From NCBI GenBank assembly GCA_021852245.1, contig JAJZNY010000031.1, positions 1 to 8,345 of the forward strand: a stretch of DNA of 8,345 bases, written 5' to 3'. A program made the position numbers and the translations under genes. Below the pieces are notes generated by a model. It saw only the letters and a program-made list of their open reading frames with translations. It searched no databases and was not told the DNA's origin. The stretch is from Planctomycetota bacterium (lineage in GTDB: Bacteria; Planctomycetota; Phycisphaerae; WQYP01). Positions 1-6,305 of this stretch are shown one piece after another (position 1 is the stretch's first letter; each line of letters opens with the position of its first letter).

Positions 1-952
1 ATCGCGCGATATCGCCATCATTGAAGCCCGTCTGTGCCATCGCATCTGCGAGCCTCTCAAGGTCAGCATGTGATTCCAGATGGACCGGCAGGGCAGTGCA
101 GTCGAACCCACCATCCATATCGGAACCCAGTCCCACATGCTTCATGGAGCCGGTAACCGATGCAATATGTTTGATATGCCGGATGACATCCGCCATAACG
201 GCCCGGCCGGATGCAAGAAATCTGGAATATAGGTTAATGCCGATCACACCGCCGAGCTTCGCGAGGCGGCGTATCTGGTCGTCTGTCAGATTTCGTTCGC
301 TCTGCAGCGGCAAAGGGAGAAGCGAACGTACATTGGAGTGGGATGCGATGATTGGCCCCGGATATATGTCCAAGACGTCATAGAACGCTTCTTCCGATAG
401 GTGTGAAACATCCAGAATGATGCCAAGTTCCGCGGCACGGTCCAGCAGTTTTCGACCGTCGGCGCTCAGAGAGCCCTTGGCTTCATTTCCCGCGGCCCAT
501 CGATTTGCGTGAATCCACGTCAAACTGATCACGTCAACACCACGTTGGTGGAAATAATCAAGGTCCCCAATGTCGCGAATTGCATCACACCCTTCCATCA
601 AAAGCGACGCAATGGGAACTGGGGATGCCGAATCCACGTGCCGCGAATTTTGCAGCAGCCCCATGTCATACCAGCGATCGTAGATATCGAGCTGCGCGAT
701 GGCAGCCTGATGAGCTTCGGTAGGATTTTGAAAATACCACGGACCCTTCGCATCAGGTTGCCTATGGTCCTCCGGCTGGACAAAAACGGTTGCAAGAACG
801 CCTCGAACTCCACCGGCCCTCAAACTTGGAATGGTGAGAGCCGCAGTGGGTTCAGTTTTTCGCACGTCGCTGAGAGGCAGATGCATGGCCCGCCCATGAA
901 GTGCGAGGTAGGCGAGATCAAGATGTGCATCAAACCATTGATAGGGTGGCAA
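1..952 (-). CDS. M19 family (membrane/renal dipeptidase-type) zinc metallopeptidase, C-terminus cut off by the window edge
   Basis: A long minus-strand frame stays open to the left edge, so its stop lies outside the window. From the chosen start it gives about 317 residues. The M19 metal-ligand set is visible: His10 and Asp12 in 'WFDAHLDLAYLA', bridging Glu120 in 'LMEGCDAI', His184 in 'LDVSHLSE' and His205 in 'IASHSNVR'. Asp278 in 'GLGSDMDGG' and 'FNDGDIAR' near the edge are also typical, so little is missing. Known members hydrolyse dipeptides (often with D-residues) or related amides; the substrate here cannot be read. There is no in-frame ATG or GTG between the upstream stop near 1067 and the first motif. 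The TTG at 952-950 is preferred because AGAGG lies 4 nt upstream; TTG at 982 or 1012 would add 10 or 20 residues. No signal peptide is seen, so it is probably cytoplasmic. It lies about 43 nt after the DUF4870-type gene on the same strand, probably in one operon. Confidence 0.93.
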   Translation of the reverse strand, partial: MPPYQWFDAHLDLAYLALHGRAMHLPLSDVRKTEPTAALTIPSLRAGGVRGVLATVFVQPEDHRQPDAKGPWYFQNPTEAHQAAIAQLDIYDRWYDMGLLQNSRHVDSASPVPIASLLMEGCDAIRDIGDLDYFHQRGVDVISLTWIHANRWAAGNEAKGSLSADGRKLLDRAAELGIILDVSHLSEEAFYDVLDIYPGPIIASHSNVRSLLPLPLQSERNLTDDQIRRLAKLGGVIGINLYSRFLASGRAVMADVIRHIKHIASVTGSMKHVGLGSDMDGGFDCTALPVHLESHADLERLADAMAQTGFNDGDIAR

Positions 953-956
953 GGAA

Positions 957-961
957 CCTCT
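957..961 (-). promoter_or_regulatory. Ribosome binding site (AGAGG) supporting a TTG start for the M19 gene
   Basis: On the minus strand AGAGG is followed by TTCC and then TTG (952-950). This is the only in-frame candidate start with a recognisable Shine-Dalgarno sequence. The resulting N-terminus MPPYQWFDAHLD places the metal-binding His-x-Asp at residues 10 and 12, close to where cytoplasmic M19 proteins carry it. The assignment is inference from spacing. Confidence 0.45.
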
Positions 962-995
962 TTTCTCGTCAGCGGCACGCAACCGGAGGAGTGAG

Positions 996-1490
996 TCACT
1001 CGGTCGGGTCAATTTCAATGACGCGGTATTTACCGATCCCCGGCAGTTCTTCGCAATTTCCGCTTATTACATGGAGTACCCCGACGATGGCCAGTGCCAA
1101 AAACAGGAATGAGATCACGCCGTTGATAAATCCGAACAGCGACAACATGGGGTGTGACTGAAAGAGCAGGGGCAGGCCGGTATAGAGTACACTCATGACT
1201 CCCCACCGCAGTACCTCAAGAATAAACAGCAGAAATCCCTGATTGGTGTGATATCGAACAAATCGGCTCTGCTGACCAAATATCAGGGGCACAACAACAA
1301 GAATGGGTATATAGGCTAAAATGGCCATTGCCCGGTGATTCCCCACATCAGCTTCAGATTTTTCCTCTTGAGCTGAGGCGGGTTTTGCCGACGAACTCTT
1401 CGGCGGTGCTGAATCGGCAGGCGGAACAGGTGGCGGACTGCGCGTTGGTTCTACAGGATCGTGTGGTTTGAGTTCGTAATCGTCGCTCAT
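996..1490 (-). CDS. DUF4870/Tic20-like small integral membrane protein with a proline-rich N-terminal tail
   Basis: 164 residues. Residues 1-50 are hydrophilic and rich in Pro, Ser and Ala (PPPVPP near 19-24), with no signal peptide. Three hydrophobic segments follow at about 54-71, 85-109 and 118-143. Between the first two lies 'FVRYHTNQGFLLF' (77-89), matching the characteristic 'FVR-H-NQG' signature of DUF4870/Tic20-like proteins; this fixes the family. Its molecular role in bacteria is not established, so no function is assigned beyond inner-membrane location. The ATG at 1490 has GGAG 6 nt upstream. The M19 peptidase gene starts about 43 nt downstream on the same strand, suggesting co-transcription, though the two products have no obvious functional link. 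A divergent small membrane protein gene starts 124 nt away. A proline-rich tail of this kind is often lineage-specific. Confidence 0.85.
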   Translation of the reverse strand: MSDDYELKPHDPVEPTRSPPPVPPADSAPPKSSSAKPASAQEEKSEADVGNHRAMAILAYIPILVVVPLIFGQQSRFVRYHTNQGFLLFILEVLRWGVMSVLYTGLPLLFQSHPMLSLFGFINGVISFLFLALAIVGVLHVISGNCEELPGIGKYRVIEIDPTE

Positions 1491-1533
1491 GTTATTCTCC
1501 TTTTTTTGCTGCCGCCAGCGGCATGTTCGTCGT

Positions 1534-1562
1534 ATAATAATGAATGTCGGCGAAGATGCGAA
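1534..1562 (-). promoter_or_regulatory. Possible sigma-70-type promoter for the DUF4870-M19 pair
   Basis: On the minus strand TTCGCA (1562-1557, 4/6 to the -35 consensus) is separated by exactly 17 nt from TATTAT (1539-1534, 5/6 to the -10 consensus). Transcription would begin near 1527, giving a leader of about 37 nt before the ATG at 1490. The same AT-rich box reads TATAAT on the plus strand (1533-1538), facing the divergent small membrane protein gene, but no good -35 lies 16-18 nt before it. This is a consensus match only and planctomycete promoters are not well characterised. Confidence 0.3.
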
Positions 1563-1614
1563 TGGTGTCGTCGGCGATACGGTGATGCGTTAGGTCATAT
1601 GGAATGATGATACC

Positions 1615-1905
1615 ATGACTTCTGATAGCGCTACTTCGACAACGGGTGTTCACGCCGTGGGTACTCTTGTAAGCCTTGCGGTGGGATGTGGCGTATTGAT
1701 TGCGCTGGTCATTGCGAGCTTTGTGATAATTCTTTGGGTGCGCCGTAGGTCGCTCACGGCGCACGGCGATTCGGTTGAGGGATTTTCATTCCGCGACATG
1801 GAGTCGATGGTGGAACGCGGCCTCATTACCGAAGATGAATATAAACAAATCAAGCGGGCACGCGCTATGAAAATGGCGAGGCGCCTCAATGGTGATTCAC
1901 CTTAG
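1615..1905 (+). CDS. Small single-pass membrane protein with SHOCT-like C-terminal helix
   Basis: 96 residues. Residues 15-42 form one strongly hydrophobic segment ending in 'WVRRR', which by the positive-inside rule puts the C-terminus in the cytoplasm. Residues 59-82, 'FRDMESMVERGLITEDEYK' and following, resemble the SHOCT (short C-terminal) motif, in which a short helix is followed by G-L-I-[ST]-E-x-E-[YF] and a basic helix. Such tails occur on many unrelated small membrane proteins and probably mediate oligomerisation; the function is unknown. The ATG at 1615 is used, but only a weak GGA-rich stretch lies upstream, so the start is less certain than the frame. An open minus-strand frame across the same DNA is Arg/His-rich and resembles nothing, so this strand is preferred. 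It is divergent from the DUF4870-type gene, another small membrane protein. No terminator is seen before the clpX promoter. Confidence 0.65.
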   Translation: MTSDSATSTTGVHAVGTLVSLAVGCGVLIALVIASFVIILWVRRRSLTAHGDSVEGFSFRDMESMVERGLITEDEYKQIKRARAMKMARRLNGDSP

Positions 1906-1942
1906 TGGCGGCATTCCTGATTTTTTGGATACTATTCAGACC

Positions 1943-1971
1943 GATTAAAAAAGCGGCTTTTATGCTATAGT
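1943..1971 (+). promoter_or_regulatory. Likely clpX promoter with an extended -10 element
   Basis: TATAGT (1966-1971, 5/6 to TATAAT) is preceded by TG and one base, giving the extended -10 pattern TGcTATAGT. The region 15-17 nt upstream is only AT-rich (GATTAA/TTAAAA, 1943-1950), a poor -35, which extended -10 promoters tolerate. A start near 1978 would give clpX an untranslated leader of about 177 nt. It lies directly downstream of the SHOCT-like gene, so clpX could also receive read-through. Confidence 0.4.
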
Positions 1972-1977
1972 ATCAGG

Positions 1978-2118
1978 AGTAGCGCCTCTGCCGACGGCAG
2001 GCCGCTCACGCCCGCCTGTTTTCTGTGTCATCAAAGCGGGCGGGAAAATGCGTTTGGTCGGGAATGCCCTTGGTGGTAGATGCCCGAGTAGCGGTCCTCG
2101 CAGAGGATGCTGGTTTTT
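1978..2118 (+). ncRNA. Candidate structured RNA or cis-regulatory leader upstream of clpX
   Basis: This non-coding stretch folds by hand into a nested, pseudoknot-free structure. P1 is AGC/GCT plus CCTCTGC/GCAGAGG (1981-1991 with 2100-2111, one small internal loop). P2 is GGCCGCT/AGCGGTC (2000-2006 with 2090-2096, one G-U pair). P3 is CGCCCGC/GCGGGCG (2009-2015 with 2036-2042, 20-nt loop). P4 is TCGGG/CCCGA (2058-2062 with 2083-2087). P3 and P4 branch from P2. P1 is followed two bases later by five T residues (2114-2118), as at an intrinsic termination point. Competing local hairpins use the same strands: CTGCC/GGCAG (1988-2000) and TCCTC/GAGGA (2095-2107). I recognise no known riboswitch, 6S, SRP or tRNA signature. 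It could be a cis-regulator of clpX, a separate small RNA, or chance pairing in GC-rich DNA. Pairing was found by eye without energy calculation. Confidence 0.3.
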
Positions 2119-2129
2119 ATGGAGTAGAC

Positions 2130-2146
2130 CCGCCGAGATCAGGCGG
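2130..2146 (+). promoter_or_regulatory. Hairpin overlapping the presumed clpX Shine-Dalgarno sequence
   Basis: CCGCC (2130-2134) pairs perfectly with GGCGG (2142-2146) around a 7-nt loop. The 3' arm forms the purine-rich AGGCGGA that ends 8 nt before the clpX ATG, so the hairpin would hide the only plausible ribosome binding site. Translational control is inference; the complementarity is directly visible. Confidence 0.35.
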
Positions 2147-2154
2147 AATTTTGT

Positions 2155-3486
2155 ATGGCAAATCAATCGAATGGAAATGGAAGTGGCGGTAGCCGTGGCG
2201 GGGATGACGGCGCTGGGGCAAAATTTAAGGGCCGTCGGGTGACCAATTGCTCGTTTTGCGGAAAATCAAGCCGTGAAGTTGGGCTGATGGTCGAGGGGCC
2301 GAACGATATATATATTTGCGAAAATTGCTCTGAACTTTGCCTGAATATCTTCAAACAGGAAAAGCGGAAAGTCAGCGGACCGAAGCAACCGATTGGTAAG
2401 ATTCCGCCTCCGCGCCAACTCAAAGAATTCATGGATCAATACGTGATTGGGCAAAACGATGCGAAACGGGCGTTGGCAGTAGCCGTGCACAATCACTACA
2501 AGCGTCTGGCGCATGCCGACGCACGCGGTAAAGAGGATGTGGAGCTTGATAAATCCAATGTCCTGCTTATCGGACCAACGGGGTCAGGCAAAACTTTGCT
2601 GGCCAAAACGTTGGCCCGATCTCTCAACGTGCCCTTCGCTATCGGCGATGCCACCACGCTGACCGAAGCGGGGTACGTCGGCGAAGACGTAGAAAACCTC
2701 CTTTTAAAGCTTCTACAAAATGCGGATTACGACCTTGAAGCTGCGCAACGCGGCATCATCTATATTGATGAAATCGACAAAATCGGTAAGACGAATATGA
2801 ACGTCTCCATCACCCGCGATGTATCGGGTGAAGGCGTTCAGCAGGCGCTGCTGAAAATGCTGGAAGGAACACTGGCAAATGTGCCACCGCAAGGGGGGCG
2901 AAAGCATCCGGAACAGCAATATATTCAGCTCGACACCTCACACATCCTTTTCATCTGCGGCGGAACCTTTGTCGGATTGGATCAGATCATCGCCAAACGG
3001 CTGGGAAGAAAGTTGATCGGGTTTCATGCTGAAGTGGAACCGGAAACCCGGCAGATGCAGCGTCAGACCGAGCTCATCAAGCAGGTTACTCCGGATGATC
3101 TCATTGAATTCGGCATGATACCCGAATTTGTCGGGCGACTCCCCATCATCGCTCCGCTTTCGCCACTGGATGAAAACGGCATGATTCAGATTCTGACCGA
3201 ACCTAAAAATGCGATCGTGAAGCAGTATCAGCGCTTTTTCCAGATGGAAGGCAGCGAGCTGGAATTCTCCGACGAGGCGCTGCACCTGATTGCCCGACGG
3301 GCGCTGAAAAGAGATACGGGGGCCCGCGCACTTCGTGGGGTGATGGAGGAAATCATGCTCGATTACATGTACCACCTTCCCGACCAGGCCCAGAAAGGAC
3401 GCTACCTTATCACTGCGGATGTGGTTGAGGGGCGGGTAAGTCTCTTTGATACGAGCCCCATTCCACTCAAGGAGAGCGCCGCCTGA
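2155..3486 (+). CDS. clpX: ATP-dependent Clp protease ATP-binding subunit ClpX (AAA+ unfoldase)
   Basis: 443 residues, slightly longer than the usual ~420. ClpX hexamers unfold tagged proteins and feed them to ClpP in the cytoplasm. The N-terminal C4 zinc-binding domain is intact (Cys32, Cys35, Cys55, Cys58) and is preceded by a Gly/Ser/Asn-rich extension of roughly 17 residues relative to E. coli. The AAA+ module has Walker A GPTGSGKT (140-147), pore-1 loop GYVG (173-176), Walker B 'IIYIDEID' (201-208), RKH loop (249-251), ClpP-docking IGF loop (288-290), arginine-finger region VGRLP (326-330) and sensor-2 GAR (389-391). All catalytic and substrate-handling elements are present, so it should act with ClpP. 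Neither clpP nor tig, common neighbours in other bacteria, lies next to it. The ATG at 2155 follows AGGCGGA by 8 nt; upstream is a long structured leader. The last residues (PIPLKESAA) are variable in the family. Confidence 0.99.
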   Translation: MANQSNGNGSGGSRGGDDGAGAKFKGRRVTNCSFCGKSSREVGLMVEGPNDIYICENCSELCLNIFKQEKRKVSGPKQPIGKIPPPRQLKEFMDQYVIGQNDAKRALAVAVHNHYKRLAHADARGKEDVELDKSNVLLIGPTGSGKTLLAKTLARSLNVPFAIGDATTLTEAGYVGEDVENLLLKLLQNADYDLEAAQRGIIYIDEIDKIGKTNMNVSITRDVSGEGVQQALLKMLEGTLANVPPQGGRKHPEQQYIQLDTSHILFICGGTFVGLDQIIAKRLGRKLIGFHAEVEPETRQMQRQTELIKQVTPDDLIEFGMIPEFVGRLPIIAPLSPLDENGMIQILTEPKNAIVKQYQRFFQMEGSELEFSDEALHLIARRALKRDTGARALRGVMEEIMLDYMYHLPDQAQKGRYLITADVVEGRVSLFDTSPIPLKESAA

Positions 3487-3506
3487 CCCGTTCGGGTGAT
3501 TCGCAC

Positions 3507-3541
3507 ATCCGAGTCTATCCCGCAGCCAAGAACGCTCGGAT
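3507..3541 (+). repeat. Inverted repeat between clpX and the glycosyltransferase-like gene
   Basis: ATCCGAG (3507-3513) and CTCGGAT (3535-3541) are perfect reverse complements separated by 21 nt. The right arm abuts the ATG at 3542. There is no T-run after it, so it is a poor intrinsic terminator. It might be an mRNA processing or translation-control hairpin, or an operator. With arms of only 7 bp, chance is possible. Confidence 0.25.
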
Positions 3542-4648
3542 ATGGGTAGAATCGATGCAAGCATGAATGCTGATGCCGTTCAATCGGATGGTCTGACCGC
3601 TCAACCGTTGTGTGTCGCCATCTGGATCGATGAACAGAACCTGCTTAACGAATTCACGTTACTGCGGCAAATGAGTGTTGCGCTCTCGGCCGGTGGAGTG
3701 CGCGTTTATATCATCAGTGAACACGACACCGCCGATTCCCTCCGCGCCTATACGGCCGGACATTGGCACGTACAATCGTGCACGTGGATCAACTGGGTGC
3801 GTACGGGAAGAACCGGTAACGAGTATCACGTTGCGGCCGAACTTCACCGACATCAGATCAGCTTCATTCTGCTTATGGGGTGGAGTCCCGCGCAGGCCGC
3901 CGTCCTGTCCCGCTGCCGCGATATCTCGGTGGTTCGATGGCATTTCGACCTGATCATCCGGGACGATGCAAAGAGCGAGATGGTAAATGTTTATGCCTCC
4001 AGCGCGATTCGCGCGGCTTTCAAAGCACCCGAACGTGCCATGGTGATCTCACCGGGGATATACATTGGCGAAGATAGTGAATCGCAACGATCCCACCTCA
4101 CGGGCGGAGATTTTATTCTGGCTTGTCTCGATGTCATCCATAAGCCGGATGAATATGCGGAGTTCTTGCGAGCGTTGGCTGGAGATGACCGGTTGAAACG
4201 TTTTCTGCTGCTTCTGCTTGATGCGGGCGAAGCCAAAGATGAGGTGTGGCACATCGTTCGCGACATGAAATTATCAGATCGGGTGAGTTTCATTCCGGCT
4301 GTGGGCGCGGCAACGGCAGCCATTCAAAACTCGGATGCCGTGATTAACATTTCCTCTCAGACGCGATGGTGGCACGTCGGCATCGAGGCGGCCGCAGCCC
4401 GACGGGCAGTGGTGTGTCGAGGAACTGCTTTGATGGACGACTTTGATGGCGACACCTGCCGACTGGTCCGTCAATCGGACGACTGGGCGGATTGTCTCGT
4501 GGAGTTGCGCTCAGACGCGATAAAAACCCGCGCCCTCTGTGAACATGCCTACCTCCGAGTTAAGCGACGGCACGCCATGTCGGATTTTTACGACCGCCTG
4601 ATGCAGGTGACTGCCGATCTCCGACGCGAAGCCATTCCGCTGAGATGA
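3542..4648 (+). CDS. Divergent GT-B fold glycosyltransferase-like protein (GT4-like)
   Basis: 368 residues, without a signal peptide or membrane helix. The N-terminal half looks like a Rossmann domain: a strand 'CVAIWID' (24-30), then a helix 'LLRQMSVALSAGGVRVYII' as in GT4 enzymes that locate the acceptor. 'MVISPGIYIG' (167-176) matches the inter-domain 'vI.pGv' linker. The C-terminal half has 'LSDRVSFIP' (244-252), 'NSDAVINISS' and 'GIEAAAARRAVVC' with Glu282, the counterpart of 'lEAma.G.pVv' where the sugar nucleotide ribose is bound. The canonical Gly after EA-x-A and the second EX7E glutamate are not clear, so donor and activity are uncertain; it could be a degenerate or non-catalytic GT-B protein. 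The start is ambiguous: ATG 3542 or ATG 3563, neither with a strong Shine-Dalgarno. It follows clpX by 55 nt and may be co-transcribed; an envelope-sugar role is inferred only from the family. Confidence 0.6.
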   Translation: MGRIDASMNADAVQSDGLTAQPLCVAIWIDEQNLLNEFTLLRQMSVALSAGGVRVYIISEHDTADSLRAYTAGHWHVQSCTWINWVRTGRTGNEYHVAAELHRHQISFILLMGWSPAQAAVLSRCRDISVVRWHFDLIIRDDAKSEMVNVYASSAIRAAFKAPERAMVISPGIYIGEDSESQRSHLTGGDFILACLDVIHKPDEYAEFLRALAGDDRLKRFLLLLLDAGEAKDEVWHIVRDMKLSDRVSFIPAVGAATAAIQNSDAVINISSQTRWWHVGIEAAAARRAVVCRGTALMDDFDGDTCRLVRQSDDWADCLVELRSDAIKTRALCEHAYLRVKRRHAMSDFYDRLMQVTADLRREAIPLR

Positions 4649-4652
4649 AATG

Positions 4653-4679
4653 CGCAGGTGATTTATGGGCTTTCCTGCG
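4653..4679. terminator. Possible bidirectional hairpin between convergent GT-like gene and zwf
   Basis: CGCAGG (4653-4658) and CCTGCG (4674-4679) are perfect complements with a 15-nt loop. They span the 14-nt gap between the two stop codons and the last zwf codons. The position fits a shared terminator, but no T-run of useful length follows on either strand, so it is weak as an intrinsic terminator. Confidence 0.28.
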
Positions 4680-6204
4680 GCAATTCATCCCACGATCGGC
4701 CGCTTCCCCGGAGCAGTTGTTCGGCTTCATCCGGCCCCCATGATCCCGGAGAATAAAATTTCAGCGGTGGTTTGCCAGTCGCCCACGTTTCCTCAATCCG
4801 GTCAATGATCTGCCAGGCGCTTTCAACTTCATCACGTCGTATGAAAAGGGTGGAATCGTTGAGGATCGCATCCAGTAAAAGTCTTTCGTAAGCTTCGGGT
4901 GAATAACTTCCAAACGCTTCGTGATACTCAAAATCCATTTGAACCGGCGTGACCGCTGTGGCGGTGCCCGGACGTTTGGCATTAATCTGCAATCCGATAC
5001 TTTCTCGCGGTTGAATGCGCAGTGTGAGAACATTCGCACCCGTTCCGCGTTGCGGTTTATTGAACAGCACACCCGGAGCACGATTGAAGTGGATGTTGAT
5101 TTCGGATCCTTTCCTCTTGAGATGCTTACCGCTTCGCAGGTAGAAGGGGACTCCGTACCACCGCCAGTTATCAATGGCGAGTTGCACGCAGGCGTAGGTT
5201 TCGGTCTGGCTCTGCGCGGCAACGCCGCGTTCCTCAAGATAGCCGATGACGGGCTTGCCTTGCTTTTCACCCCGGACATACTGCCCGCGAACTGTCATGC
5301 GTTCCACCTGTTCCGGCGTGTAGGGAATGATGGATTTTAATACTCGAACTTTTTCATCGCGGATGGCATTGCCTTCAAGCGATACAGGCGGTTCCATGGC
5401 CACCAGCGTCAAAAGCTGCATGAGATGGTTCTGAATCATATCGCGAAGCGTACCGGCGGTGTCGAAATAACCGCCACGCCCCTCGACCCCGATATCTTCC
5501 GCCACGGTTACCTGAACGTGGTCAACATATCGACGGTTCCAGATCGGCTCGAATATCCCATTGGCAAAGCGGAACACCAATAGATTCTGCACCGTCTGCT
5601 TGCCCAGATAGTGATCAATACGGAACACCTGCGATTCATCGAATACCCGGTTAATCTGATGGTTGAGCTCCTGCGCCGATTTCAGATCATGGCCGAAAGG
5701 TTTTTCCACAATCACCCGCCGCCACGCACCCGAGTTGAACGGATCAATATTACCGAGCCCCGCCTCACCAAGCTGCGCCACAATCGTGCTGAATTCCGTC
5801 GGGCTTGTGGAAAGATAATAAAGTCGTCGGCCTGAAAGTCCGAAACGTTTGTCCAGGTCCGAAAGCCGTGCGGCGAGTGATGCATACCCATGAGCATCTT
5901 CGAAGGTGCTTTGATGATAAAACAGCCGCGGAGCGAGTTTTTCCCAGATACCGTTATCAGCCGGGCGGTTGCGGGAAAACGAATTGATCCCCTTGAGCAT
6001 CTCCTGTCGGAACTCGTCATCCGTTTTGGGGCGACGTGCAAAACCGACAACAACCGTATCAGGATGCAGTAAGCCTTCACTGGTCAGATTATAAATGGCC
6101 GGCAGAAGCTTGCGGGCTGTCAGGTCTCCCGTGGCGCCGAATATCACAATCGCACATGGTTTGGCCTGCGACGCATTCTGCGGTACGCTGGAATTTTCGG
6201 GCAT
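4663..6204 (-). CDS. zwf: Glucose-6-phosphate 1-dehydrogenase
   Basis: 513 residues, close to the usual 480-515. It oxidises glucose 6-phosphate to 6-phosphogluconolactone and makes NADPH, the entry step of the oxidative pentose phosphate (or Entner-Doudoroff) route in the cytoplasm. The dinucleotide-binding motif 'IFGATGDLTARKL' (21-33) carries the family's G-[AS]-[ST]-G-D-L. 'EKPFG' (167-171) is the conserved Lys/Pro loop, 'RIDHYLGK' (195-202) is the active-site signature with the substrate-binding His198 and Lys202, and His260 in 'MIQNHLMQLL' corresponds to the catalytic base. No key residue is missing and the C-terminal domain is complete. The ATG at 6204 has GAGG about 11 nt upstream, a rather long spacing. 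The usual partners pgl and gnd are not adjacent, so it looks monocistronic. A TAAAAT box (6272-6267 on the minus strand) could be its -10, with no convincing -35. It is divergent from the HIT gene and convergent with the GT-like gene. Confidence 0.99.
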   Translation of the reverse strand: MPENSSVPQNASQAKPCAIVIFGATGDLTARKLLPAIYNLTSEGLLHPDTVVVGFARRPKTDDEFRQEMLKGINSFSRNRPADNGIWEKLAPRLFYHQSTFEDAHGYASLAARLSDLDKRFGLSGRRLYYLSTSPTEFSTIVAQLGEAGLGNIDPFNSGAWRRVIVEKPFGHDLKSAQELNHQINRVFDESQVFRIDHYLGKQTVQNLLVFRFANGIFEPIWNRRYVDHVQVTVAEDIGVEGRGGYFDTAGTLRDMIQNHLMQLLTLVAMEPPVSLEGNAIRDEKVRVLKSIIPYTPEQVERMTVRGQYVRGEKQGKPVIGYLEERGVAAQSQTETYACVQLAIDNWRWYGVPFYLRSGKHLKRKGSEINIHFNRAPGVLFNKPQRGTGANVLTLRIQPRESIGLQINAKRPGTATAVTPVQMDFEYHEAFGSYSPEAYERLLLDAILNDSTLFIRRDEVESAWQIIDRIEETWATGKPPLKFYSPGSWGPDEAEQLLRGSGRSWDELPQESP

Positions 6205-6294
6205 ATATTCATATCCTCTTTCATGGTTGCGTACGGGCGAAAATCGGCGCCCGCACCCGACGAGCGATTTTAGCGTAAAGTATGGATCGCGTGT

Positions 6295-6300
6295 GGAGGA
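6295..6300 (+). promoter_or_regulatory. Strong Shine-Dalgarno (GGAGGA) that fixes the HIT gene start
   Basis: GGAGGA lies 5 nt before the ATG at 6306. A longer in-frame start at 6282 exists, but it would put this ribosome binding site inside the coding region and add the non-conserved MDRVWRIN. The 6306 start gives 'MSASIWAPWRLEYI', the normal N-terminus of this HIT group. Confidence 0.75.
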
Positions 6301-6305
6301 TCAAT

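Noticed and set aside
1..15. Overlapping palindromes at the left edge (ATCGCGCGAT 1-10, GCGATATCGC 6-15)
   Set aside because: They lie within conserved M19 coding sequence (GDIAR) and are short, so chance and codon constraint explain them.
509..994. Plus-strand frames of 161 and 120 codons (also 21-383) in the left region
   Set aside because: They are antisense to the M19 peptidase, whose catalytic motifs are all present on the minus strand. The peptidase frame is easy to miss because it runs off the window.
1492..1764. Open minus-strand frame of 90 codons ending 1 nt before the DUF4870-type gene
   Set aside because: The product is Arg/His/Tyr-rich without recognisable motifs and lies antisense to the SHOCT-like gene; the frame looks like a shadow despite its neat position.
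1978..2118. The clpX leader as a tRNA, 6S RNA, SRP RNA or a known riboswitch
   Set aside because: No T-loop sequence, SRP core, or TPP, cobalamin, glycine, SAM or cyclic-di-GMP aptamer consensus could be found by eye.
2938..3564. Minus-strand frame of 208 codons over the end of clpX
   Set aside because: It is fully antisense to the conserved AAA+ domain of clpX and shows no family motif.
4761..5340. Frames of 172 (minus) and 139 (plus) codons inside zwf
   Set aside because: They are other-frame shadows of the intact glucose-6-phosphate dehydrogenase.
6282..6305. Longer N-terminus for the HIT protein beginning MDRVWRIN
   Set aside because: The strong GGAGGA at 6295-6300 points to the ATG at 6306, and the family N-terminus begins there.
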